Below, one piece after another: positions 8,115 through 16,941 of a stretch of DNA of 64,000 nt. Each line of letters opens with the position of its first letter. Positions within the stretch are counted from its first letter, which is position 1. Location of the stretch: positions 186,001 through 250,000 of the forward strand of contig CAWCTD010000003.1 of assembly GCA_963798455.1 (NCBI GenBank), in the 5' to 3' direction. Below the pieces are notes generated by a model that was not told the origin of the DNA, ran no database searches, and was given only the letters and a program-made list of their open reading frames with translations. Source of the stretch: CAWCTD01 sp963798455. Its GTDB lineage: Bacteria; Acidobacteriota; Terriglobia; Bryobacterales; Bryobacteraceae. Position numbers and translations under genes: made by a program.

Positions 8115-9224
8115 TCACGATACGGCCTGCTCTTCTGCCTGTGTCAGATTTGTGCCATGAACCATCCGCAGAATCGCGTCCTGCCGACTCTGATACTCCG
8201 GGGTCCACTTCGCGTAATGCCGGCGGATCGTGGCGGGGCTGTCCCCGAGGATGTAGGCCGCATCCTCGATCGTCCCGCCCTTGCCTAAGATTTCTGATGC
8301 TAGCGTGTGGCGGAAGCGATGAGCGTGAGCACGCTCCACACCGGCACGCTTGAACACGGCAGCCAGCGTCCGCTGGGCGCCTTTCACCGAACTTCGCAGA
8401 CTGGCGTTGCCGCTCGAGAAGAATAGCTGACAATCCTCGGGCGCACCCTTCGGGCGCGGCAGCCTCTCAAGCGCTTCCAAAACGACGGCCGGCAGTTCCA
8501 AGCGGATCCAGCGCCCGTTCTTGATGGCACGCCTCTCCAGGCGGTTCCCTCGAATGTGGTCCCGGGAGAGCGTCACCACATCGCTGATCCTCAAGCCGGC
8601 AAAACGCAGCAACAGCACCATGGCATGGGCGCGAAGCCGCTCATAGGCGGTCCTGCCGATCTGGAGGCTGGCAGCGAACATCCTGACAATCTCCTCCAGC
8701 GTGTATGGTGTAACATCGTTGGCTTCGCGCAGCCTTGGCCGGCTCAGCCTCTTCGCCGGGTTCTTGGTCATCCATTCCCGATCCACGCAGAAGTTGAAGA
8801 ACTGTCGCAGCAGCTCGACTTCCTTGGTCCAAGTCCAGTTCTGCTTGGCCCGGGCGCGGTCGTATCCGTCGATCACCTCGGCCACCTGGTCGAGGAACTC
8901 AACGTTGTGCTCGGAACAGTAGTCCAGGAGGTAGCCGAGAAGCCGCTTGTACTTCCGTTTGGTCTCATCCCCACGTCCTTCGTGGAACGCCAGAAACGCT
9001 TCCACGGCCGCGGCGAGCCGCTGCCGCGGGCGCGCGGAGCCTTGCTGTTCCTTTTGCACTAGGCGGTGAGCGGCCCGGCGCAAATCGCGCGTCTTGAGCG
9101 CGAAGCGAACGCGTTTGTTGTCGACAATGCCGCTGGCCCAGACCGGGCAACGGCACTTGGTGAAGTTGGGTCCTCTGTGTCTGTGGCGACACTTGGCTGA
9201 GTGCCGCCTTTGAAGCATTAGCAT
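8115..9224 (-). CDS. Tyrosine recombinase / integrase with Cys-rich N-terminus
   Basis: 369 residues. An N-terminal Cys/His-rich segment (KCRHRHRGPNFTKCRCP) may bind zinc. A core-binding domain (70-165) and a catalytic domain (175-355) follow. Catalytic positions seen are Arg in FAGLRISDVV, the HRFRH box, LGDSPATIRRHY with the last His, and the nucleophilic Tyr in RRHYAKW. It is the last gene of a minus-strand set: XRE regulator, excisionase-like protein, then this integrase, with 16 bases between the last two. Its 3' end lies 21 bases from the tRNA-Phe fragment. It is convergent with the other integrase, so two elements probably used the same site. Confidence 0.9.
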   Translation of the reverse strand: MLMLQRRHSAKCRHRHRGPNFTKCRCPVWASGIVDNKRVRFALKTRDLRRAAHRLVQKEQQGSARPRQRLAAAVEAFLAFHEGRGDETKRKYKRLLGYLLDYCSEHNVEFLDQVAEVIDGYDRARAKQNWTWTKEVELLRQFFNFCVDREWMTKNPAKRLSRPRLREANDVTPYTLEEIVRMFAASLQIGRTAYERLRAHAMVLLLRFAGLRISDVVTLSRDHIRGNRLERRAIKNGRWIRLELPAVVLEALERLPRPKGAPEDCQLFFSSGNASLRSSVKGAQRTLAAVFKRAGVERAHAHRFRHTLASEILGKGGTIEDAAYILGDSPATIRRHYAKWTPEYQSRQDAILRMVHGTNLTQAEEQAVS

Positions 9225-9240
9225 GGCGCCCAGTTTACCC

Positions 9241-9474
9241 TCATCGGCAGTGCTCCTGGTAGACCCGCATCGCCAAGGAGAAGGGGATGCGCAGTTCCAC
9301 CCGGGTGCGCTTGCCGTTTCTCGTCGGTTTGCTCAACTTCAGAACGCCGGCCAAATCCTGAAACCAGCGCGTGACCGTCGATACACTCAAACCCCACAGC
9401 TCGGCGTAGAACTGTGGGGAGAAGTGCGGGTCAATGGGAACCGGCCGTACCTCGCTGGAACGGGAGGACGTCAT
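9241..9474 (-). CDS. Excisionase-like HTH protein
   Basis: A 77-residue protein, MTSSRSSEVRPVPIDPHF onward, with one winged-helix-like motif (FYAELWGLSVSTVTRWFQDL) and a basic wing (KPTRNGKRTRVELRIP). Small proteins of this size next to an integrase commonly bend DNA and set recombination direction. The start at 9474 lies 5 bases after the stop of the XRE gene and 16 bases separate its stop from the integrase, so the three are probably co-transcribed. A longer frame from 9528 would overlap the XRE gene and begins with a Gly/Pro-rich leader, so it is rejected. Confidence 0.7.
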   Translation of the reverse strand: MTSSRSSEVRPVPIDPHFSPQFYAELWGLSVSTVTRWFQDLAGVLKLSKPTRNGKRTRVELRIPFSLAMRVYQEHCR

Positions 9475-9479
9475 CGGAG

Positions 9480-9956
9480 CTATCCCTGGGGCGGCTCCCC
9501 ATCCTCCTCCTGGATTGGGAAATACCACTCCGAGCCGTCTGCGGACTTCACTGTGATCTTCTTCACACCTTGCGAAGCCGAGATCCTCCCAATCTCCACG
9601 GCCGCTTCAGTCAAAGTGAATTGGCGCGGTTCGGCATCGTGCGCCTGCAATCCGTGCAGCGGGTTCTCCCACCCGAGGTAGGTGAACCTGCCGTGCTTCA
9701 AAGTCTCGAATCGATCCTTGGCAGCCGCGCCGAGAGACTGGTGCCACTCGGGAGAACCCTCCTCGATGCCCAGGGCTTTCAAGATGCCTAAGAGCCGAGG
9801 GAGGCTCGGAGCCTTTCGCTCGCCGCGCTCGATACGGGACAGGTTACCGGCATCGATGCCGGAGGCCTCCGACAGCTCGGTCAAGGTCATCGGCTTACGC
9901 CGTCGCAGCGATTTTAGGAGCTTGCCAAAACGCCTTGCGATCACAGGAGTCGCCAT
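9480..9956 (-). CDS. XRE-family regulator
   Basis: 158 residues. Residues 8-68 form a lambda-repressor-type HTH with LTELSEASGIDAGNLSRIE as the two DNA-binding helices. The C-terminal half (EPRQFTLTEAAVEIGRIS ... KKITVKSADGSEWYFPI) has no catalytic Ser/Lys pair of a self-cleaving repressor that I can see. It heads the operon with the excisionase-like gene and integrase and most likely represses it. The promoter upstream carries a 13-bp palindrome inside its spacer, which fits autoregulation. Confidence 0.8.
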   Translation of the reverse strand: MATPVIARRFGKLLKSLRRRKPMTLTELSEASGIDAGNLSRIERGERKAPSLPRLLGILKALGIEEGSPEWHQSLGAAAKDRFETLKHGRFTYLGWENPLHGLQAHDAEPRQFTLTEAAVEIGRISASQGVKKITVKSADGSEWYFPIQEEDGEPPQG

Positions 9957-9993
9957 CGCCTCTCAGTATGACAATAACGACAAAATTTGTCAA
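9957..9993 (-). promoter_or_regulatory. Promoter and operator of the XRE-Xis-Int operon
   Basis: On the minus strand TTGACA (9988-9993) is a perfect -35 and CATACT (9965-9970) a fair -10, 17 bases apart. The palindrome GACAAAATTTGTC (9979-9991) overlaps the -35 and spacer and is a good operator candidate for the XRE protein. A start point about 7 bases after the -10 falls within a base or two of the ATG at 9956, so the message may be leaderless. Confidence 0.6.
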
Positions 9994-10029
9994 TGTATAC
10001 AAAATCAGAGGTCAGAGGTCCTCTGCGGA

Positions 10030-10803
10030 TCAGCTTCGACCTTGGCCGAAACTGGCGACCCGGGCCAAGAGGTGCTCGAGCATGAACCTGCTCCCCTCGA
10101 CCGTCTGGGCGGCCGTGGACTCCGGGGTGCCGAGTGCCGGCCCGCTTTCGAGCAGCCTCCGGACGTCTACTCGATCGGCTTCCAGTTCGGTCATGCAACG
10201 AGCGAACCATTCACGCAGAGCCTGAAGGTCGGCCCCACCCCGATCTCGAAAGAAACCCGGGGCGTGGGTCTCGCCTTCGCCGAAAGATCCCCGGAACTCC
10301 GGGCTGGTCTCCCTCCGTCGCTCCTGCTCCTGCAAGATCAAGCTGGATAGCCCTTCCAGCAGCCACCGGGCGAGGTGTTTCAGGAAGAACTGGAATGCGG
10401 GTTGCGAGGCCGCAGCTCGAGCCGTGGCGATGACCGCCGCCACGGCTTGCGCTGCAGCCCGGTCGGATTCGGGAAAGTCCGAGAGTTCGATCGGTGTTCC
10501 GAGGGTCCAGACTCGGCGCCGGTAGACCTGGGAGGGTTCGTGCCCCGGGTAGGGGCCAGCCGTGAGATCGAAGGGGATCTTGCTGCCCTGTGGGTGCTGG
10601 AATCGGAGATAGATATGGGTGAATTGACTTGGGCGGGTGGGATCCGCCGCGACCGTCACGATTTCCGCAGGCATGTCCAGGGAGAACGCCAAGGCCAACA
10701 AGTATGCCGTCAGTTCGTCGCAGTCGATTTGCGTCAGAGGAACGGGAGGAAGTCTGCCGCTCATCGCCAGCAGAAGCCCGAGTGGGTCAAGGAGCCGATC
10801 GTT
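10030..10803 (-). CDS. Transglutaminase-like (papain-fold) protein
   Basis: 257 residues. The first half carries the three positions expected of a transglutaminase-like cysteine hydrolase: Cys in LTQIDCDELTAYLLALA, His in FTHIYLRF and Asp in IPFDLTAGPY. The second half (residues 120-250) is alpha-helical, with a charged, Arg-rich region near EQERRRETSPEF. Related proteins occur in phages and integrative elements, where their role is unclear; protease or amidase activity is possible. The start at 10803 has GGAGG 10 bases upstream, and the longer frame from 10908 has no such site. It lies just upstream of the XRE operon on the same strand and probably belongs to that element. Confidence 0.6.
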   Translation of the reverse strand, partial: NDRLLDPLGLLLAMSGRLPPVPLTQIDCDELTAYLLALAFSLDMPAEIVTVAADPTRPSQFTHIYLRFQHPQGSKIPFDLTAGPYPGHEPSQVYRRRVWTLGTPIELSDFPESDRAAAQAVAAVIATARAAASQPAFQFFLKHLARWLLEGLSSLILQEQERRRETSPEFRGSFGEGETHAPGFFRDRGGADLQALREWFARCMTELEADRVDVRRLLESGPALGTPESTAAQTVEGSRFMLEHLLARVASFGQGRS

Positions 10804-11534
10804 CATTTTGATTTGGCCTCCCTGCTCAGGTCCCCACTTGCTGACATCACATCCGCGCAGTGCTCGCCCGCCTTTGCCCGACTGCTTTCGGCAAGCGCGC
10901 CGTAGCACTCAGTTTGTCCCTTAGTCCCAAAAGGACCGCATCTCCGCAACGGTCTTGCGACCACGCCCTCGCGCATTACGAATCGCCGGTTTAACCCCAT
11001 TCTCGCTCGTCGTGAGGCTGAGGGTGAGGCCACGAACGGCCGGGACAAGTCAACAAGCACCGTGCGTGTCTGAGATGGTCGTCGAGAGCAGCCGCGGTGC
11101 AATTCTCGCTTCAAGATGCTGGCTACGCCGCGCTCTGGAAATCGGATCCACCATGCACTGCCTTTTGCTTCCCGCCGGACACCCTTTCCGATTGTGCTGG
11201 CTCGATCTACTCACCAGTGAGGCTCAGCCCGACCACCTCTTGCTCTCCGATGTCATCTCACGCAGTCCTGCACACAGTCGCCGCGCACCCACCACCTCGC
11301 CAGCACCGGTGGTCTTAGCGCAGGGACCACTCAGCAGGGCCCGGGTGGACGCCTTTGGAGGCGGCCTCATGCCCTGAACCGTGCACCCACCCAGCGTGCC
11401 GAGGAGTGCAGCCCTTTGGAGCCCCTACCGGAGGCTGGCGGATACTCCGCAGTCTCAGAAGAGTCAAGCGAGTGTCTGGAAGGCTGCTGACGGCGTTCCA
11501 AAAGTCCTTCCCGGACGTTCTATCGGACATGCCC
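10804..11534. other. Gene-free stretch with a direct repeat at its end
   Basis: No open frame here has recognisable motifs. The last part (about 11420-11535) resembles 12796-12905 in the same orientation, with shared GGCTGGCGG and GCGTTCCAAAAG blocks. Otherwise I see nothing in it. Confidence 0.4.
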
Positions 11535-12415
11535 AATGATCAATGACACGAATCGTGGAAGCAGCACCAGGGGAGGAGTGCAGGCATCGCAGGTGGTCGC
11601 CCGTAAACTGGGCCGGGTTCCGTGTTCGAAGAGAACAGCAAAGCCAGGGTTAGCCGACTTGACTCCCAGGCCGGCGATTGCGGGTCGATTGTGGAGAGCG
11701 ACTTGCGTCTCCATTGCGACGTATCCTGTGCGCTCTTGCCGCTGGGCCTCCAGCTCGGCAGAGATCTCGGCGTGCTCAGCCGCGAGGGGTAGCGAGAGAG
11801 CGATTCAGGCGATTCTCAGCAGGTACTTTAGCGTGAAGGTTCCAGGGATTCCCGGAGGCAGACATTCCCGAAATGATGGTCCGGCTGGGACGGGCCGTTG
11901 TGCCGCTCGGTAAGATGCCGTTTCAACCCGGCGAGCTGGCTGACATGTACCGGCAACCGGTTGAGGTCCTCGAACAGCTTGGCAGACTCGAGGAGGCCAA
12001 CCCTGCACTTCCAGGATCCTCGTGGGGTGCCCACTCTAAGAGCGCGTGAGTCGGATCAAATGCTGGATGCCTTCCCAGCCCTGGGATAAGTACCCGGACT
12101 ATACCATACGCACACGGTACGTATTTGTAGAACCAGGAGCAGGAGAGTCGGCCGCAACGAGGGCGTTCCGGGCGCCTCAGACTGCTGTGGGTGAAGAGAA
12201 AGAGCCGCCGCGGAAGCGGATTGCCAGAACTCAGCGGAAGCAGTGGGCGGAGGAGCAGAAGACTGCTCGATAGCGCACACGCCGACACTCGCCGGCCTGG
12301 CTTGCAGCGCAGACCAAAAAGCGCCCTCCGTAGGGCACCGAGACCAGCTTGTCGACTACACCGCCGCTACACACAGGTGTCACGCCCTAAAGGGACCACC
12401 GTGCCCTCTAACGCG
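11535..12415 (-). repeat. Inverted-repeat arm, right copy, inner segment
   Basis: This is the reverse-oriented, uninterrupted partner of 4570-5500. At its right end it runs straight into the outer segment through GTGCCCTCTAACGCGAAAG, which shows the state before the insertion sequence entered the left copy. The plus strand carries the same decayed protein words as the left copy (SERAIQAILSRYFSVKVPGI) but with frameshifts, so it is not coding now. Confidence 0.7.
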
Positions 12416-12423
12416 AAAGCCGG

Positions 12424-12680
12424 CGGTGCGGCCCTGAATTCTGTACTTATATAAGTATGGAAAATGCCAGCCAAGGCAGGCTGTCGCCGCTCAGGCCATA
12501 AACCTTTTCGTTTGAGGGAATCAGAGCCAGAATAAATCGCGAGAAATTCCTGGCCGAAAAACACCTGAGACGTCCAGCCCGGGGATATTTTCAGCGGCGG
12601 GTGCGCCCGTCCCCTTCGGCGGTCACCCGAGAGCGTGTACAAGCATGGAAAACGAGACAAGGACGGAATCGGTCCGCCGA
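12424..12680 (-). repeat. Inverted-repeat arm, right copy, outer segment
   Basis: Reverse partner of 2762-3031. It includes the block AAACCTTTTCGTTTGAGG shared with the left arm. Its outer end (about 12650-12680, minus strand) reads GGTCGGCGG then CCGATTCCGTCC, a weak third relative of the tRNA-Phe T-arm sequence. With the left arm it brackets about 6 kb that holds both integrases, the XRE module and two other genes. Confidence 0.7.
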
Positions 12681-15628
12681 CCGCCGAGACGAGAACCTCG
12701 TCGCGCTGACCGCTTTGAGTACCTCAGGGCAGGGCCGGGGGCGGGCGGGGGTGCCCTGCCTTCCTACTCGGAGGGCCAGGGGCCGGATCGCTTGGAAGCC
12801 CCACAGGCGGGCTGGCGGCTGCCCCGCAGCCAACAGACCAAGTGGGTGTCCGGAAGGGTGTTGGCAGCGTTCCAAAAGCCCGTCGCAAAGGTCTTATGGG
12901 GTGTCCCGCAGGGGAAGAGACACCTACCAGATGCCACGCTGGAGGCAGTGGGAACTCCCCGGTGTGTCGCACGCCAGGCAGTCCGGCCCCCGGTTGGAAC
13001 GGGGTGCGCCTATCGGTCTGGCTGGGCTCGGAAATCCTACTCGGCGGTTATCGGGGTGGCTGTGCACGCAGACGCGCCATCGCCTTAGGACGTATTCTCG
13101 GGGTACCTGCCCCGGGTCCATCCAAGTCGGCAACCTAGCCGGAGGTGCGCTGGGGCAGGGAATGCCTCACAGGCGGTCCGTATGGGACTGCAGGACACCG
13201 ACTCCTAATTACTAATTAGTAATTATTTGGCCCCGATCTCAGCCAGAAGATCGGCAATCTGTCGAGCAGATTGGCGCGAGCCGGTGGGGGTTGCAAAGAC
13301 CTGTGGCGGGCGGTCTGTCCGGCCCGCCAGAAGCCGTGGACAGGGAACCGACACAATGCTGGTGGGTGCAGGATCACCCGGCGTCTCGCTCGTGAAACGG
13401 TTCTGCTGCTGGGTCCGAGCAGAATGCTATTGACTGCGTTGTTCGATCTGCATCTCCTCCCGGAAAGCAGGGGGGCGGCTGAGAGCGGCGACTTGCCGTT
13501 CGCTTGGAGGGTGTCCCCGGCGCCGGGGGCATGCGGCTTGGCAGTGGTCGTACTGCTAGGCGACCCAATGGGTGACAGGGGCACTGGGAGTCCGGCGCAA
13601 CATCTAATACTATGTATTGTGTATATACATACGGGCCTTCGAGCACGAGCAAATCTTTGCGGCAAGCTGTACCAATCCGTGTGCGACTCGCCAGAGACCA
13701 CAGCCAGCCCTGCCCGCGAAGCGCTGCTAGCCAGTGGCGTCAGTTCACATCCAACTTCCCGATCCGGAAGGAGATAGGGCTGGGTGACCGCCCCGAAAAC
13801 CGATTGTGCCGTTGGGTGCTGGAGGGTGGGTCGGAGTGGAGTCGACCGGTGGGGCTGCGCACGCCGGGTGGGCCTTCAGATCGCGCGTGGAATCGGGAGC
13901 GACAACGCTGAGCGGTGGGCCCGAGCTCGCGAGCTGCAGCGAGCGTTTCCGCACGCCGACCACGAGGACAGGGTTCTTGTCGACTGAAGGCGCTCCGAAT
14001 CCCCGTTGTGTCCCCTGTCTGAAGGAATGAGGAAGTGGGATACTGGTCGGCGCCCGCCGGGGCGTTTCAAAAGGTGTTCCTTTCGGAACGATTGTCCGGT
14101 GATCGGCTGTCGGCGGTTGTTCCATACTGCCGGAGCGGTCTCTGACCAAGCGTTGTCCGTGCAGCTACGGCCGACCGGGAGGAAGCGATCCCAACATTCA
14201 GCCTGCCGCCGGGCGCCATGCCAAAAAGCCGCTAAACCGGTCTTGGATGACCATCTGCAGATCTGGAGGAACCCGATCTCGCACGCGCCCGGGTTGAGGG
14301 AATGACCAGGGAGCTATTGAGTCTGGCGGCAGCACCGCCAGAAACGGTCTGCCAACCAGCCCATTCCTCATGGCGCGCTTGTCCAGGCCCTGCTCGAAAC
14401 CTTGTGGTTTCGACAGGCTTAGAACGGCCAAGGGAAAGAGGTGAAGCCCGAGAACCTCATGGGGCCCGACAACACAGCCTCTTTCTGGGCAGTCGCGAGA
14501 CGTAGCCAAGGTCAATCTGCAGCAGGAAAGGGGTTACCTGTTCATGTGATTGCTTCCGGATGAGCCGAGGCCCGACTGCGATGACGAAGGAAAATCACGC
14601 GAATTACCTCTGAGGGACACTGACTGAGCGTCAGATTCAGTGCGATCACGACCACAAAGAGTAGGTTGCTGTGCGCTTCGGTTGCTCGCCCAGTAAGGGC
14701 GTGAACGCGCCTGGGACAATGTTGATGATTTCTGCAGGCGTGGTGCGGCCTACGGGGTTGGTGGGTCCGGAGTGTCGGGGCCGGTACAGGCCAATGGCAG
14801 TTTGACATGCTGGCGCGGGGTAACCTAGGATCCCACCGAGTACCCCGTGGCGTTCAAGTGCTCAACCCCGTTCCAAATTGGGCTCCTATTCGAGAAGTGT
14901 AATGGCACTTGAGGCACTTTGGATGCTTGAACCTGTGAGCCAACGCGCCTTCCGTGAGTGCCCTCAGCATCACGGATCCACGCGTGGCATCCTCGGCAAT
15001 GTCGAAGGTGCGGATTCCTTCATTCTCTTGGAAGGAATGCCGGATTGTGTGAGCGGTCAGAGCTCGCTCCGAAAAGGGAATCGGTCTCTGCTTCTTTGGA
15101 GTCTTGACAAATCCGGCGTGCCAGAGGTTTGGCCAAGCCGCACAGCGAGGCATACCGCCATCAGGGCAGGCCATTGGTGTTGTGTGGAACCAAGAACCCA
15201 TTGATGCAAAACCGCTTATCCAGACTCACGCTTTTGGGACAGGACGCCGCACTTGCTCTCTTGGAAGAGCTTGTGGATCATGCGACGCGAGTACCGCAGG
15301 CGCGAGGTTGGAGCCCAGGGCTTGCGTGTAACATGTTACATCCGCCGCATCTGAGTTCTTGGATCATACACGGAGTCGGCGCCTGACTTAGTGGTGGCGG
15401 ACGCCGCGAGCGTGTTCGTACCAGGCGCACGCTCCTGATCTTGAGTCCGCTTCTCTCACCTTGAGCGGCCTGACCCGGCGCCTGAACTGCGGCGCTCTCG
15501 GGCAAGCCGAGAGTAGGAGGGGCCAGGGTTGCAGGCGTAGCACACACAGCGTCCCTTCGTTTAGTCGTCGCTCCTCCCTATCGAGAGGGATTGTGCTGTA
15601 CACAAGGCGGCGCTCGATTTCGAGTCCG
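12681..15628. other. Long gene-free stretch
   Basis: Almost 3 kb without a coding sequence I can defend. Open frames occur on both strands but have skewed composition and no motif. Contents seen: the second unit of a weak direct repeat (12796-12905), a perfect AT palindrome at 13206-13225, an AT-rich patch near 13600-13632 that resembles one at 2990-3010, and a minus-strand frame ending at about 13232 (ATPTGSRQSARQIADLLAEI) that reads like the tail of a lost gene. It is probably decayed mobile DNA. Confidence 0.45.
13206..13225. repeat. Perfect 20-bp AT palindrome
   Basis: TAATTACTAATTAGTAATTA is its own reverse complement and stands in GC-rich DNA. It could be a protein-binding site, an element end or a terminator-like structure; no flanking gene decides between these. 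Confidence 0.6.
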
Positions 15629-16846
15629 CTAAGACCAGTCTTCGCCCTTCGGCGTGTGCTCGCGCATGAAGCCTGGTTCGATCTCCAGGCCGAGGCCAGC
15701 CCCGTCCGGAAGCTGGAACATGGAGTTCTTGATCACCGGCGGTTTGTCGGCGGCCATCTTCTCGTACATGCGCCCGGGGCGGCCCAGGCGGCATTCCGAA
15801 CGGTAGAAATTCGGGATCGATGCGGCGAGGTGCACCGATGCATAGGTCCGCACCAGCGACCCGATGTTATGCAAAGCCATGGGCGTGCGGAACATCTGCG
15901 CGTAGTCGGCGATCTTGCGGCAACCGCTGATGCCGCCGGCATAGGAGATATCAGGATGAATGATGTCCACCGCCTGGCTGTCGATGAATGGCTTGTAGTG
16001 CTTGGCCAGTTCCAGCTTCTCTCCGGTCAGAATCGGGGTCCGCGTAGCGCGCTTGATGGCCATCCATCCTTCGCAGTACTCTACGTTGCTCAACGGGTCC
16101 TCGATGAAGAGAGGCCGGATGGCCTCCGTGGCCCTGGAAACAGCGATGGCGCTGGGCGTGTCCCACTGGTTGTGGCAGTGAACGGCGATGTCAATATCGT
16201 CGCCTACGGCCTCGCGCACGTTGGCGAAGCCGCGGGCGATCTTCGTCAGTTGCGCGGTGGTCACCACCGGGCCCGCTCGCTCGCCGCGCAGCGTCTGACT
16301 AGGCTCGATCTTGTAAGCCGTGAAACCCTCGGGTTGCTCGCGGATCATCTTCGCCCATTCGCGGCAGGAGGCCGGGTCGTTCATGTCTTTCAGGAAATCC
16401 CCGTGGGAGTACATCGGCACCGCGTCCCGTACGGGGCCTCCCATCAGCCGGCAGACGGGCAGGCCCAGGACTTTCCCGGCCACGTCCCACAGCGCGATAT
16501 CGATGCCGCTGATCAAGGGGATGCTCGGCGCGAAGGGATGAATCACGCCGGTCATGGCCAGGAAATGGCGCTCGATGGCCAGCGCGTCCTGTCCCACTAG
16601 GCGCAACTGGGGGATGCGCGCGCGAGCCATGTCGGCGCTCACGCCGGTCTCCCCGTATCCGGTGACTCCGGCGTCGGTTTCGATTCTGACCAGACAACCG
16701 TCGGTCTGGAAATCGAGTTGCAGCGCCTTGACAGCGGTGATCTTCACCGCCCCGCGCAAGGGCGCGGCCAGCGCTTTAAAATTCGCCAGCCACGACCCCG
16801 CGGGCACGGCCAGCGCCATTCGCAAGAGATCTCTGCGTGTCCACAT
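15629..16846 (-). CDS. Enolase-superfamily dehydratase (mandelate racemase group), exported leader
   Basis: 405 residues. The start MWTRRDLLRMALAVPAG is a twin-arginine-type leader (GGGAGG lies upstream). The capping domain (30-160) and TIM barrel (165-380) follow the mandelate racemase/muconate lactonising pattern. Metal and catalytic positions seen are IAVHCHNQW at the first strand, Glu in LFIEDPL, Glu in LTGEKL and the general-base His in MALHNIGS. Members of this family dehydrate sugar acids such as galactonate or mannonate; the exact substrate cannot be read from sequence. It points away from the GntR gene at 20487, with the insertion-sequence nest between them, and has a large palindrome upstream. 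Confidence 0.85.
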   Translation of the reverse strand: MWTRRDLLRMALAVPAGSWLANFKALAAPLRGAVKITAVKALQLDFQTDGCLVRIETDAGVTGYGETGVSADMARARIPQLRLVGQDALAIERHFLAMTGVIHPFAPSIPLISGIDIALWDVAGKVLGLPVCRLMGGPVRDAVPMYSHGDFLKDMNDPASCREWAKMIREQPEGFTAYKIEPSQTLRGERAGPVVTTAQLTKIARGFANVREAVGDDIDIAVHCHNQWDTPSAIAVSRATEAIRPLFIEDPLSNVEYCEGWMAIKRATRTPILTGEKLELAKHYKPFIDSQAVDIIHPDISYAGGISGCRKIADYAQMFRTPMALHNIGSLVRTYASVHLAASIPNFYRSECRLGRPGRMYEKMAADKPPVIKNSMFQLPDGAGLGLEIEPGFMREHTPKGEDWS

Positions 16847-16901
16847 TGCTCTACCTCCCCAGCCCAAATATACGCCGCCTTTGACTTCAAGGCCGCCACT
16901 G

Positions 16902-16941
16902 AGTATACACCCGGCCGCCCCCATCGGGGCCGGTGTATACT
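16902..16941. promoter_or_regulatory. Extended palindrome, operator candidate upstream of the dehydratase
   Basis: AGTATACACC at 16902-16911 is mirrored by GGTGTATACT at 16932-16941 around a GC-rich centre that can itself pair. Each arm also contains the self-complementary GTATAC. It lies 56-95 bases upstream of the dehydratase start. GntR/FadR regulators of sugar-acid genes often bind GTATAC-type sites, and a FadR-type GntR gene stands on the other side of the insertion nest, so it is the likely ligand. A hairpin in the 5' leader is an alternative. Confidence 0.5.

Noticed and set aside
8020..8433. Minus-strand frame containing WPGTESNRRRQPFQG
   Set aside because: These residues are the translation of the tRNA-Phe 3' end, a well-known source of false proteins; the rest overlaps the integrase.
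13745..14149. Possible 134-residue protein on the minus strand
   Set aside because: Pro/Arg/Ser-rich with no motif, no ribosome-binding site and no neighbour that supports it.
14854..15201. Overlapping frames on both strands
   Set aside because: Some helical-looking residues (TAHTIRHSFQENEG), but no family recognised and no start signal; left as unannotated.
15461..16600. 379-codon plus-strand frame
   Set aside because: Antisense to the enolase-type dehydratase; composition is that of a reversed gene, with no recognisable domain.
16902..16941. Reading the palindrome as a transcription terminator
   Set aside because: It has no T-tract on either side and lies upstream of a gene start rather than after a stop, so an operator or leader hairpin is more likely.
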